64,000 nucleotides of DNA from Brachycybe producta (GCA_036925085.1 JAUPFP010000010.1:3819568-3883567); one strand, 5' to 3'. Counted from the first letter of the stretch, positions 42,786 through 53,247 are shown. The notes: generated from the letters alone by a model not told the origin. Numbers and translations are program-made.

Positions 42786-42913
42786 TTATTTAATATTTTA
42801 TATTTTTCATTTATTTGTATCTTCTTAATGAATAATATAGGATTGTTATATGAAGGATTCGAGAACCTTTTAGGATTTGGATTCGAGAAAATTTAGGATT
42901 CGTCCCACCTCTA

Positions 42914-43237
42914 GAAATAACAAAACAATTAAACCCCCTAGTTCTAGAGAAAAGTTTATACTTCAATGAAGAAACTAATCAGAGCACAGGAAAACTGCAT
43001 AAATCTGTTCCTCATGATTATATAGTTGCTAGAAAATAAGCTACAGCTTGACAGCAATAACAAAATAGAAATTGAATTTTGACGCCAGTATGAAGTAATG
43101 AGTAATGATTAACTAATACAATCTTTTCTCTGTTTCAAGCTGTTGTTAATGTCATAATATGTAATACAATGGAAAACAATAGCTTTATTGGCAAAGAAAG
43201 TGTAACAAAAAAAGCGGTGATGAGGAACACGTTTTTA
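42914..43237. other. Spacer with no recognised feature
   Basis: AT-rich single-copy-looking DNA. No frame of interest. Confidence 0.4.
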
Positions 43238-43403
43238 CGGAGACCTGTAAAAGACACACCACATTTTTTTTTTAAATCTCGACATGTCGAAATTTCGAGA
43301 TTAAAGTCGACATGTCGAGTTTCTGAAAAAAGTCGAAATGTGGAGATTTAAGTCGACATGTCGAGATTTAAAAAAAATCCCGCATGTCCTTTACAGAGCT
43401 CCG
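43238..43403. mobile_element. Minimal TCGACATGTCGA foldback
   Basis: The shortest member, 166 bp: TA then CGGAGACCTGTAAAAGAC at the left and CCTTTACAGAGCTCCG then TA at the right, with only a few TCGACATGTCGA units and CTGAAAAAAG between. The palindromic core of other copies is absent. Confidence 0.75.
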
Positions 43404-44202
43404 TACGTCTTGGCTTCCGATTTTTTAAAAAAAAATTTGAAGAGATGTAAACACCTGGGTTTTTGTTTTTTGTTTTTGTTAATGCATCTTTTTGGCTACA
43501 TACTGAATAATATTCACAAAAACCTGGATCTCACCATACAAAAAAACTACAGGACACATGTGGGTTTTGTTTGCCCCTACAAGTCACGTGTTAGAAAATT
43601 CAATATAACAGAGTAATTCCATAAAATATAACACAAACAAAGCTTCTCGTATGTAGAAGAACTGCGTGTTTATTGCTGAATCCAAAGGCAGTCTCAAACA
43701 TTTGCCCAAAATTATTCTACCACACTTTAAAGGATCACTCAAACCAACACGCGAGCGGGAGTGGGTAAGTTACGGGACGACAAAAACATATGGCGGGAAA
43801 CGGGGCCACCCACACTAATGCGGGGTGGGGGGGAGGGGAGATGCGGGACTGATTGGAACCCGATGGGATGGGAAATCCCACGTCACTCACTCCCGTGTCC
43901 CTATTGGTTTGTGTTATCCTTAAAGATAGATAAAATACAGTGGGTTGGCAGTGTTTTTCCCAGGGGTGGTTATTTACCAGATATGGGAATAATGACTCTT
44001 TCCCAATTTTAGACAATTTCAATTTTTTAAGCCAATTTTGTTCTAATAGTCTGTTTTTGCATTTACACTTTCTTTCCGTACAGTTAATTTTCCACGTCGA
44101 TCACAATGTTTTTCAATCAAAGTGATCTATTGGTCCATCCACCCCATTTATATTTATATTTATTTAACTTCATAATTTGCTTGCTTCTGAAATATTTGAA
44201 AA
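43404..44202. other. Spacer with no recognised feature
   Basis: Frames at 43338-43616 and 43735-44022 (both strands) show no motif I recognise. A GC-richer patch lies at 43795-43880 (GGTGGGGGGGAGGGG). No promoter or exon signature that I could defend. Confidence 0.4.
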
Positions 44203-44654
44203 CTAGTGGGGTAACCCGTCATAAATGACGGGAGAAAAATTCACAGGCAATTGTGCCCAGCATTAGAATCTTTTCCTCCGCCCTTTTATGCCATCAGACC
44301 AAGTAACAAACCCAACAACCCAATTCATAAAAGGGCGGAGCAAAAAAAATTCTAGTTTAATTTTGCTACTATTATCCCCTCCTCTTTTTTATATTTGAAA
44401 GAGAAAATGAGTTTTTCATTTTCTCTGGTGTGCGCATGCGCGTCGTTTTTTCCTTTTTTTACTCATTTCATTTCAATTTCCGTCACCCCCTCCCACTTTT
44501 CTCTCTCTCCCCCTCTACACTTTTCTCTCTCTCCCCTCTACACTTTTCCACCTTTTCCCCTCTCCAATTTAATATCATGGGGTGTTTGTCCAGGGTGTTT
44601 GGTGTTTGTCCAGCATTAGAGGAAAGACACCCACACACACACACAGACCTGGGA
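44203..44654 (-). mobile_element. Helitron-like element, long form
   Basis: CTAG at 44203-44206 after A, hairpin, AGGCAATTGTGCCCAGC, modules with CAAGTAACAAACCCAAC, AGAGAAAATGAG, GTGCGCATGCGCGTCG, doubled C/T tract and the 5' end AGACCTGGGA then T. It is followed after 14 bp of TA-rich DNA by the next copy in the same orientation. Confidence 0.7.
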
Positions 44655-44668
44655 TATTATATATATAA

Positions 44669-45035
44669 CTAGTGGGGTAACCCGTCATAAATGACTGGAG
44701 CAAAATTCACAGGCAATTGTGCGCATGCGCGTTGTTTTTTTTCCTTTTTTTACTCCTTTCATTTCAATTTCAGTCACCCCTCCCACTTTTCTCTCTCTCT
44801 CTCCCCCTTCTACACTTTCCAACCTTTTCTCCTCACCCCCTCCCACTTTTCTCTCTCCCCTTCTACACTTTCCAACCTTTTCTCTCCCCCCTTCTACACT
44901 TTCCAAAGGAAGAGTTCAACATATAGTTTACCTTGAGAAAAACAAAACGGTTCATTTATTCAAATTTATATAAATTCCGACGTGCTTCAAGGGTTTTGTT
45001 ACTCCACACGCACACACACATTCACAGACCTGAGA
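44669..45035 (-). mobile_element. Helitron-like element, tandem partner
   Basis: CTAG at 44669-44672 after A, hairpin with one change (ATGACTGGAG), GCGCATGCGCG, three pyrimidine modules, CAACATATAGTTTACC, GACGTGCTTCAAGG, (CA)n and 5' end AGACCTGAGA then T. This gives A/TC at the 5' end on the minus strand. Confidence 0.7.
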
Positions 45036-45049
45036 TATTATATTTATAA

Positions 45050-45130
45050 TAATTCACACTGCAAGGGGTTGAACCCATGACCAACATAACCATGGGCTGA
45101 GACGCTAACCACTACACCATCAAGACAAGA
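45050..45130 (-). other. tRNA-like sequence, decayed tRNA or SINE head
   Basis: On the minus strand: GATGGTGTAGTGGTTAGCG resembles a polymerase III A box with D-arm, and about 30 bases later GGGTTCAACCCC resembles a B box with a T-arm stem. The anticodon arm does not fold cleanly and no CCA or typical acceptor stem is seen. It is therefore a tRNA pseudogene or the head of a tRNA-derived SINE, not a working tRNA gene. Confidence 0.55.
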
Positions 45131-46453
45131 GGGGATTAAATTTTGATTGTTTTTACTTTTTCAACCTTTTTTTTTTTATATAAAAGCGAGTATCACAAAA
45201 CAAAACATGTTTTTTGTTTAATTTTCTTGTTTTGTGATTTAAATAAAAATAGCTGAACATAAAATACACAAACTTAAAAAATTAAAAACTAGTGACCAGA
45301 ATCAAAGTAGCCATATAACTGAAGTTGTCATTTGACTCATGACTCATCATGAGACAATGCATCATTTCTGTTTACACTCTAGAAGGGGGTTATTCCCTAG
45401 CGAGTTAACCAAAATTAAAAGTGTGTGGGGGGAATTTAAGAGCTTATTAGTTTCTATTGCATTCAATTCTATGCTTTCTATACTTCTGGTTTTCTTCGCA
45501 TTACAGTATATGATTACAAGCTCACAATAAAATTGGCAATGCCATGAATGTCACTTTAATAAAATAATATTAACAATAGCTTATAGTACTAGATGAAAAG
45601 AGCATAATAGGCCTCCTAGTTTTTCCCGGTTTGTGGTAAAAACCGGTTGTAACCAGTATTTACCGGTTACCGGTTTTTTCCCCGAGATTTTGCCAACCCT
45701 GAAATTTCTGAGTGATAAGTTGTCCTTTGTTGTAATAACATTTTTTTTTCCAAAATGACAAACATACAAATTTGTACCATGTGCTCATCTGAGCTACAAT
45801 GTTGGTTATAAACAGAGAAAGATAAAAATTAAATCAGCCTCAAAATAAAAAATGTAAAACTTGATGTCCCCCTTTACCCCACATTCCCCTATAAAAGCGG
45901 TCTAAGGCTGTTATCTAGTTTAGTACTTGCTTAAGCTTATTCATTTCCTACAACAATGTTTACCAACTAAAACAACCATACAGGGTATTGCAATAGTTTA
46001 TTGCTCCCTAACATTCAACTCTTCAAATCTACAAATCTTCATTTTTCTTACTTTTAGACGAGTTTTAAGTTTAGTTTAAGAGTAACAAGAGTTTCAAAAA
46101 TAGAAGTTAAATCTCGACTCCTATTATCCTATAGTATTGCTTGAATGAATTGAAGTCAACTGGGGGAGGGGGGGGGGCTAACCAGTGCCAATAACCTCTT
46201 GGCAATGGTGTTCACAATTTCTGACATACAAATTCTCCAATTTTACTCTCCTTAGGTTTACAATACATGCGTAGGACTGTACTCCCAATTTATGTCACTT
46301 CACCTTGGACTAATTAGCTGAGTTTCTATGAGGCTATTTACAAAGTGCCTCGTGAGACTTTTTTTTTTTAGAAAAACTAAACTGATATAATGAATACAGC
46401 AGCAAAAGCGTGTAATCTTACAATAAGTATTTGGACAGGTTTCAAACTAAAGT
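45131..46453. other. Spacer with no recognised feature
   Basis: AT-rich, with a G-run at 46163-46177 and a small inverted AAACCGG/CCGGTTT cluster at 45624-45680. Frames 45339-45530 and 45581-45769 show no motif I recognise. Confidence 0.4.
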
Positions 46454-46461
46454 GTCATTAT

Positions 46462-46786
46462 TAGGGCTCGGATTTTGATGCAATATCAACCGGAATGTTT
46501 CTCAATATGTGGCCCAAATGCCAATTGTGAAGTAACAATCTCGTTTAGATAAAAAAAAATTGTTCTTTATAATTTAAAAACAAATAAGAGGCTAGAACTC
46601 TAGTTGCCAACTGATAGTAACCAGACATCTAGCCTCTCTAACCAGCCTTTTCTGATTAGAAAAAGCATAATTGCAGTTGCTCTAATGATGTTGATGATGA
46701 TGATGATGATGATTACATCACAATTATCACTTGGGCCACAAATTGAGAAACATTCCGGTTGATATTGCATCAAAATCCGAGCCCTA
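46462..46786. mobile_element. hAT-type MITE, intact 325-bp copy
   Basis: Inverted ends TAGGGCTCGGATTTTGATGC and GCATCAAAATCCGAGCCCTA are perfect for 20 bases. Flanking octamers GTCATTAT (46454-46461) and ATCATTAT (46787-46794) match at 7 of 8, the duplication length of hAT elements. The inner part contains GTAACCAGACATCTAGCC and a (GATGAT)n patch near 46690. The split copy at 22162-23053 is its relative. Non-coding. Confidence 0.85.
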
Positions 46787-47071
46787 ATCATTATCATATT
46801 AACTAATAACTAGGCCTATACTCGAGTGCAATGAATGATGATAAAACTAGCCCATTGGATATCTCTTTGTTGAGACCTAAACAATATACAGTTTGTGACG
46901 GGATCCAACTTCCAAGATAAATAAATGCCATTATCTATTTATCAAGACTTATAGTAGAAGGAGCTCGAGCAACTATATTTCACTCTGAATTTCTTGTTAA
47001 CTCGAAATTTTGCACAACGTCAAGTCGTCAGAGTGACTCAATCATTTTTAGAAAGATACCGATTTGTTTAT

Positions 47072-48172
47072 TAAGAATCTACACCACAAAATAACTTCGA
47101 AAAATCTCCGCAAAGAGCACTAGCATCGTTTTTCTACTCAGCCCATAGACCCAATGTTAAAGAAAAAGTGTTAATTTTTAAAACACACACTGGCGGCATT
47201 ATGTTTATTATTCCTATGTAAAGTTGTCCAAATTTTGATGGTTCAAAGTGCAATGTGCACTTTAAGCATATGTTTATCTAGTGATAAAACGTCAAAAAAC
47301 TGGAAAGTGTGCTTCTATTTTTCTTTTTAAATATTCCAAAATCGCGAATTTTTAACGCCTATGTTAAACTACATTGAGTAAGAAAAACAACCATTAAAAT
47401 TGTTCATAAAATACATAAAATAATTTTTACAAAACAGAAAAAAATCAGCACGTGCGCCATTATGTTGGCTTCACTGTGGTTTACTTTATAGATTTTTTTC
47501 TGTTTTTTTTTTTTTAAATTATTTTTGGGTATTTTTATTTTAATGGTTGTGTTTTTCTTACTCAACGGAGTTTCAAATAAAGAATTAAAAATTTGCCCGT
47601 TTGAAATATTTTTTTTAAAAAATAGAAGCACACTTTACAGTTTTTTGATGTGTTATCACTAGATAAACATATTTACGGAGCCTTGTAAAGGACATGCGAG
47701 ATTTTTTTTTAAATCGCGACATTCCGACTTTAATCTCAACATTTTCTACTTTTAATCTTTTTTATTCGGCCATGATAATTATGCCATGTTGTGCGCACCA
47801 TACTCTTAATAATTAAATTATTGCTGTTACAAGAGGCTGTTGCTGTTGCGATAATTTAATTATTAGAGTATGGTGCGTCCGCAACATGGCATAATTAACA
47901 TGGCCGAATAAAAGAGATAAAAAGTCGTTATGTCGAGAATCTGGAAAAAGTCGAAATGTCGATATTAAAGTCGAAATGTCGATATTAAAGTCGAAATGAA
48001 CCACCAAAATTGGACAACTATCAATATAAAAAATAAACATATTGCCACTATGACTGTGTATTTTAAAAGTTAACATTTTTTCTTTAACATCTGGTCTATG
48101 GGTTCAATATAAAAATGATGCTAGCGCTCTTCGCGGAGATTTTTAGCAGTAATTTTGCGATGTGTCGCCTCT
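47072..48172 (+). mobile_element. TTAA palindromic element split by a foldback
   Basis: The left part runs from ATTAAGAATCTACACCAC to GTTATCACTAGATAAACATA (47672). The right part runs from about 48000 (CCAAAATTGGACAACTATC) to GTCGCCTCTTAA at about 48172. Central CAGCACGTGCGCCATTATG is kept. The interruption is a foldback copy. Non-coding; the frame at 47404-47631 is Lys/Asn-rich shadow. Confidence 0.7.
47675..47998. mobile_element. TCGACATGTCGA-family foldback, right end lost
   Basis: TA then CGGAGCCTTGTAAAGGAC, AATCGCGACATTCCGAC, and core GGCCATGATAATTATGCC paired with GGCATAATTAACATGGCC around TATTGCTGTTACAAGAGG. The right arm (GTCGAAATGTCGATATTAAA) stops without the terminal CTTTACAGGGCTCCG. 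Confidence 0.7.
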
Positions 48173-48189
48173 TAAATTTGAACTCTGAT

Positions 48190-49255
48190 CAGAAGGGACT
48201 GGGCTCACTACAGCTACTTGGGTCACTACAGCTACCAGGGTCACTACAGCTACCAAAAAATATAGGCCTTTTTACTTAACAATACGTTTAGTTTAGATTA
48301 GATTCGGTTTGGTTAGGTTTAATTATGTTCGGTTAGGTTTCATTATGTTCGGTTAAGTTTTATTATGTTCGGTTAGGATCGGTAAGGTTCGGTAAGGTTT
48401 GGTGAGGATCGGTTAGGTTCGGTTAGGATTGGTACGGTTTGGCTAGGATCGTTAAGGTTCGGTTAGGTAAGGTTCGGTTAGGTTAGGGAGAAAGGGTTAT
48501 TTTTTTTAGCTGTAGTGACGAGAAAGTGATAAAAAAGGTCTATATTTTGGGACTGGCTCACTACAGCTAACTGGGTCACTACAGCTACCAGGCTCACTAC
48601 AGCTACCAGGCTCACTACAGCTAACAGGGTCACTACAGCTACCAAAAAAATAGGCCTTTTTATTTATCAATACGTTTAGTTTAGATTACATTCGGTTCAG
48701 TTAGGTTTCATTAGGTTCGGTTAGATTTGGTTAGTATCGGTAAGGTTCGGTTAGGTTTGGTTAAGATCGGTTAGGTTCGGTTAGGTTTGGTTAGGATAGG
48801 ATTGGTTAGGATAGGTTAGGTTAGGTTAGGATTGGTTAGGTTCGGTTAGGTTTGGTTAGGATAGGATTGGTTAGGATAGGTTAGGTTAGGTTAGGATTGG
48901 TTAGGTTTGGTTACGATTGGTTAGGTTCGGTTAGGATTGGTTAGGTTCGGTTAGTATCAGTACTTTTTGGTTAGGATCGTACCAAAAAATAGGGGGACAA
49001 AATAGACCTTTTTATCACTTTCTCGTCACTACAGCTAAAAAAATAACCCTTTCTCCATAACCTAACCGAACCTTACCTAATGAAACCTTACCGAACCTTA
49101 CCTAACTGAACCTTAACGATCCTAACCAAAAAGTACGCATACTAACCAAACCTAACCGATCCTAACCAAACCTAACCAAACCTTACCGATCCTAACCAAA
49201 CCTAACCGAACCTTACCGAACATAATGAAACCTAACTGAACCGAATGTAATCTGT
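48190..49255. repeat. Fourth foldback family, GGTTAGGTTC arrays
   Basis: Left half: two tandem blocks (48190-48510, 48545-48965), each starting with GGGTCACTACAGCTACC repeats, then AATAGGCCTTTTTA, then arrays of GGTTAGGTTCGGTTAGGATC-type 10-bp units. Right half: 48990-49255 is the inverse, with GTCACTACAGCTAAAAAAAT and CCTAACCGAACC units. The telomere-like hexamer TTAGGT occurs but is mixed with TTCGG and ATCGG variants. No frame of interest. Confidence 0.8.
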
Positions 49256-49856
49256 AGTGAACCCCAACCGATCAGAAAGGTAAAACAAAACCAAAAAAAG
49301 CAAATAAAAGTTCATAGAAAAATCACTGGATAATGTATGTAACCACATCATTTCCACGCGGAAATCAAGTTTCGAAAGTTATTACAATAATAAGCAGCAA
49401 CGAAACTTATGTTTATTGACTAAAAGCATGAACACCACGTCAAGTTTTTTTGTAAACAAGAGAAATAGTTCAATAAAAGAGCGAATTTCAACACACACAC
49501 AAGAGTATTACACAACACTGCAGCACCATGATCGCACATGTGCATGTCCAATACACCTGGAGGATGGATGCACTATGATGAACAACATCAGAAACCTGCA
49601 TCTATTTTCACATGCATTCTAGATAAATTTCCAAATTTGGACGCGGCCTCTTCTTCATCTATGGCAGTAATCTCAAACTCGTTTGTAACCGTGGGCCACT
49701 CAGGCCTTTTTAGTTTGGCTCACGGGCCAGGCCTAATTTTCAAAACGTGCCAAATCATAGAGCTAGTAAATTGGTAGGCTACATTAGAATTTTCAATTTT
49801 TCTCATTATTTTGTGAAAAATCATCAAATTTCGCCAGAACCCCATAACATATACGG
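49256..49856. other. Spacer; possible hAT end at 49664
   Basis: Frames at 49416-49777 have no motif I recognise. GGCAGTAATCTCAAACTCG followed by CCGTGGGCCACTCAGGCC (49663-49710) resembles the end of a Charlie-like hAT element, but I find no matching second end. Confidence 0.35.
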
Positions 49857-50292
49857 CGCATTCACACCAGGTTGGTTTACCAGCTGCCGGCTGGTTGTAG
49901 CCCTCTAGCAGCATAGTGTGAACTGCTACCATCAGCTGCTTTCTCCAGCATGCTAGTGATTTTAACAGTTGCTGGTGAAGTTGAACATGTCCAACTTTAG
50001 CAGCTACCAGCCTCTCATGTGACTCCCTTCCTGTTGCTACCAGTATGCTACCAACTAGTGTGAACCCTTTGTCGCTAGTAGTGGGACTAGTGGGTACTAT
50101 GGTAGTTGAAACTCTACTGCTTCGGTTGGTTGGTTGTTAGATTTTGTCTTTTTGCAAGACGGTGATTGGACGACTTGTGCTGCTAATACCAGCAGTGACT
50201 GGACAAATGTGAACCCAAAGCATCTGCTGCTTGCTGTTGCTGCTAATAGCCAGCAGCAACCAGCGGCTAGTAAACCAGCCTAGTGTGAATGC
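49857..50292. mobile_element. 436-bp inverted-repeat MITE
   Basis: Left end GCATTCACACCAGGTTGG, GTTTACCAGCTGCCGGCTGG; right end CCAGCGGCTAGTAAACCAGC, then TAGTGTGAATGC. The terminal inverted repeat is about 35 bp with few mismatches. Inner sequence is rich in CAGCTGCT/AGCAGCAAC. Non-coding, with a minus-strand shadow frame. Superfamily uncertain; the design recalls the 13726-14959 element. Confidence 0.7.
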
Positions 50293-51102
50293 TACTTTTT
50301 TCAACAAATAAATTAACTCACGTGGTTTATGGTAGAGGTCACCTTTAATCTCACAATTTACATTGGTGGCGCAAAATTGGTTATGTCTTTGGAAGAGAAG
50401 TGAGAGGGTCCTTTGGATAAAATCCTGGCTGGAGTTTTTGTGTATTAATTTTTTTTTCTTCAACGCAATGCATGCGCAAGCAAAGTATTTACACGAAATG
50501 CATATCACGAAATGTTCACAATCTGAGATATTATGTAAGATTATCATACCCGTCGAAGACGGGCTTTCGTTCTAGTGGTATATAAAGTTCCAAATAAAAA
50601 CAGATTTCAAGCACAATGTTTTCAAGAATACTTACAACACAAATTCTTTGTTGGCAAATAACACATAACAGTCTATGGGATAATGGGTATCGCAAAGGTC
50701 CACAACATTAAAAGCATCTACAGATGGAATAAAAAAAACAAAAAAAACAAACACTGTTTAAGAAAAAAAAAACTGCTAAGTTAAAAAAAAAACCGCGACA
50801 ATGAAAACTCGATATAAACAACGACAAAAAATATTTAACTCGTCAATTAATGTCTAAACCAACAAAGAAAACATGTCACTCCGACAAGACTGACGAAAAA
50901 AAGTTTAAATTTGTCACTAACAAATAAGACAAACAAAAGATTTTCAGGATTGAAAAAGGGATTATTTTCACTGTACACAAATTTATGATCAGAGGATTAG
51001 GTCTTTCCGATGTTGGTGGTTTAATTAGTCCGTTAATTACTTTCTTGAGCATTTAATATTTACAATTCAATGTTAATGAGACATTTTATATATTATTATA
51101 TA
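50293..51102. other. Spacer with no recognised feature
   Basis: Frames 50137-50547 (minus) and 50363-50575 (plus) show no motif I recognise. A-rich from 50720 to 50950. Confidence 0.4.
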
Positions 51103-51683
51103 CTAGTGGGGTAACCCGTCATAAATGACGGGAGCGAAATTCACAGGCAATTGTGCCCAGCATTAGAATTTCTTTTCCTCCGCCCTTTTATGACGTCAGA
51201 CCAAGTAACAAACCAATTAGAAATTGATGATGTTCATAAAAGGGCGGAGCAAAAGAAATTCTAATGCTCGGCACAACTGCCTGTGATAAACTGTAGTTTA
51301 ATTTTGATACTATTATTTCCTCCCCTTTTTATATTTAAAAGAGAAAATGAGCTTTTCATTTTCTCAGGTGTGCGCATGCGCGTCATTTGTTCCTTTTTTA
51401 CTCCTTTCATTTCAATTTCAGTTTCCCCTCCCCTTTTGTCCCTCCACGTTTCTCTCTCTCTCTTCCCCCTCTACACTTTCCAACCTTTTCCCCTCCAATT
51501 TAATATCAAGGGGTTCTTGGATGGGAAGAATGCAACATATAGTTGACCTTGAGAAAAAAAGCGGTTCATTTATTCTTTTAAATTTATATAAATTCCGAAG
51601 CTCTTCAAGGTTTTTGTCCTTGTTTGTACAGCATTACTCAAAGAAGGAAGCAAGGAAGGAAACATCGAAGGATAGACGGGGCT
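51103..51683 (-). mobile_element. Helitron-like element, long form
   Basis: CTAG at 51103-51106 after A, hairpin CCCGTCATAAATGACGGG, AGGCAATTGTGCCCAGC, modules around TGACGTCAGACC, AGAGAAAATGAG, GTGCGCATGCGCGTC, C/T tract, CAACATATAGTTGACC and the GATAGACGGGGCTTA end. A (TA)n run of about 70 bp (51672-51743) adjoins its 5' end. Confidence 0.65.
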
Positions 51684-51685
51684 TA

Positions 51686-51745
<60 letters not shown>

Positions 51746-52052
51746 CTGTACAAACAAGAACAAAACGTTTAAGTACGTCGAAATTTACTTAAATTTAAAT
51801 GAACCGCTTTTTTTCTCAAGGTCAACTTTATGTTGCGCTCTCACCATCCAAGAACCCAAACGATATGAAGGTGCTTATAAATAAAAAAAAGTTAAATCAA
51901 ACTAATTCCACATGATTTTAAATTGGAGAGGGCAAAGGTTGGAAAGGGTAGGTGAGAGAGAAATGTGGAGAGGTAAAAAGGGGGTGGGGATAATAGTAGC
52001 AAAATTAAACTAGAATTCGGCTCCCGTCATTTATGACGGGTTAACCCACTAG
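51746..52052 (+). mobile_element. Helitron-like element, short form
   Basis: TGTACAAACAAGAACAAAAC, GTACGTCGAAATTTAC, AAGGTCAACTTTATGTTGCG, purine-rich GAGAGAGAAATGTGG, hairpin CCCGTCATTTATGACGGG, TTAACCCA and CTAG followed by T. It has the opposite orientation to the preceding copy, with 5' ends facing across the TA run. Confidence 0.65.
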
Positions 52053-52076
52053 TCTTACATAATATCTCAGTATAAT

Positions 52077-52365
52077 GCTGTACAAACAAAGACAAAAACG
52101 TTTAAGCACGTCAGAATTTATTTAAACTTAAATGAACCGGTTCTTTTCTCATGGTCAACTTTATGTTGCGCTCTCCCGATCAAAGAATCCAAACAATAGT
52201 AAGGTACTTAAGGCAAGGCAAATTCACACAAATTATAATGAAGTATTTGAATAAAACGAAGTATTTGAATAAAATGAAGTATTTGAATAAAATAGTTAAA
52301 TAGTTTTAGTAGCCAAATTAAACTAGAATTTTGCTCATGTCATTTATGACGGGTTAAGCTGGAAC
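52077..52365 (+). mobile_element. Helitron-like element, short form, 3' end decayed
   Basis: GTACAAACAAAGACAAAAAC to the hairpin ATGTCATTTATGACGGG, then TTAAGCTGG in place of TTACCCCACTAG. It contains three tandem GAAGTATTTGAATAAAA units (about 52241-52290), present once in the 2065-2861 copy. It shows the empty form of the site occupied by a foldback at 2157-2757. Confidence 0.6.
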
Positions 52366-52445
52366 TTCATACCTGCTACCTTGAGCGTAGCATCTGAATT
52401 GATTTTGTTCGCTATTTAAAATCAATTGACTTTTTGCATTTAAAG

Positions 52446-53247
52446 CAGGGTGGCTGATTTTTTTTTTTTTTGATTTTTTTTAAAAAATCAAATAAATGGA
52501 TTTTTGTTATTTAAATCAGATTTTTTTGATTTTTTTTTTCATTTATATGAAATATTAATTTTTTTATGACGATGTATGCAAAAATGAGCAATAACATTGT
52601 TAATTGTTAAGTTGTTAGTAAAATAATTGCAAAATAAGAAAAAAATGTTAAGAAACATTCAAATTTGCAGCCTTTTCAGTTCCCAGAGCAAATCAGTGTC
52701 TCAGAGGTAAACTGTGTTGTCACTTTTTTAAAAAAAAACCGATTTTTTACATCTTCATACAATATAAAATTCGTGTTTTTAAACAGATTGTCAAGTTTTA
52801 TCAGTGGTGAACAGTGTTAAGTCAACAGTTTTACACATTGGATGCTAGATGGTTTTATACCATGTTAAGTCCTATTCCTTCAATGAAGAGGAAAACTTTC
52901 AAATGACTCTTCATGTAAAATATAGGTTTGGTGACTTAACACAGTTTACCTCTGAGGCTCTTAAATATCATATCAATCATATCATATTTATATCAATGTG
53001 TCCCTATAATGATTTCCATCAGTCATTTGGGGATACTTCCTCAAGCATATCTTCCCAAAAAATAATGCATTAACAAAAGGACTGCCACCCGGCTTTATTT
53101 TTATAAACATAAAGAAAAATGCTGGGAACTGTTTTCTTTTTATTATATAATTTAAATGTTTAAATAAATATGAATATTTTTTTTAAAAAAATCATTTGAT
53201 TTATTTAAAAAAAACCGATCAATGTGATTTAAATCACTGCCACCCTG
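52446..53247 (+). mobile_element. hAT element with perfect 8-bp duplication
   Basis: CAGGGTGGCTGATTTTT at the start and AAATCACTGCCACCCTG at the end; ATTTAAAG stands on both sides (52438-52445 and 53248-53255). Ends rich in AAATCA/TGATTT extend the inverted repeat. The interior (802 bp in all) has GTGTCTCAGAGGTAAACTG and CTAGATGGTTTTATACC. A second copy begins at 63307. The 74-codon frame at 52849-53073 is not recognisable, so it is non-autonomous. Confidence 0.85.

Larger units (their letters stand above)
38377..42913. mobile_element. hAT-type MITE split by a 4-kb nest of insertions
   Basis: The left part 38377-38730 (TAGGAATGGGACATATTCG, AACTCCATTGACGTC, TTTCGGTGTTGTACCC) and right part 42786-42913 (TTCATTTATTTGTATCTTC, GGATTCGTCCCACCTC) together match the intact 409-bp copy at 60274-60682. 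Everything between is later insertion. No octamer duplication is seen at this copy. Non-coding. Confidence 0.75.

Noticed and set aside
48280..49250. Telomere or telomere fusion
   Set aside because: Units vary in a 10-bp period with TTCGG and ATCGG inserts and sit in a symmetric element with other tandem repeats; no clean hexamer array.
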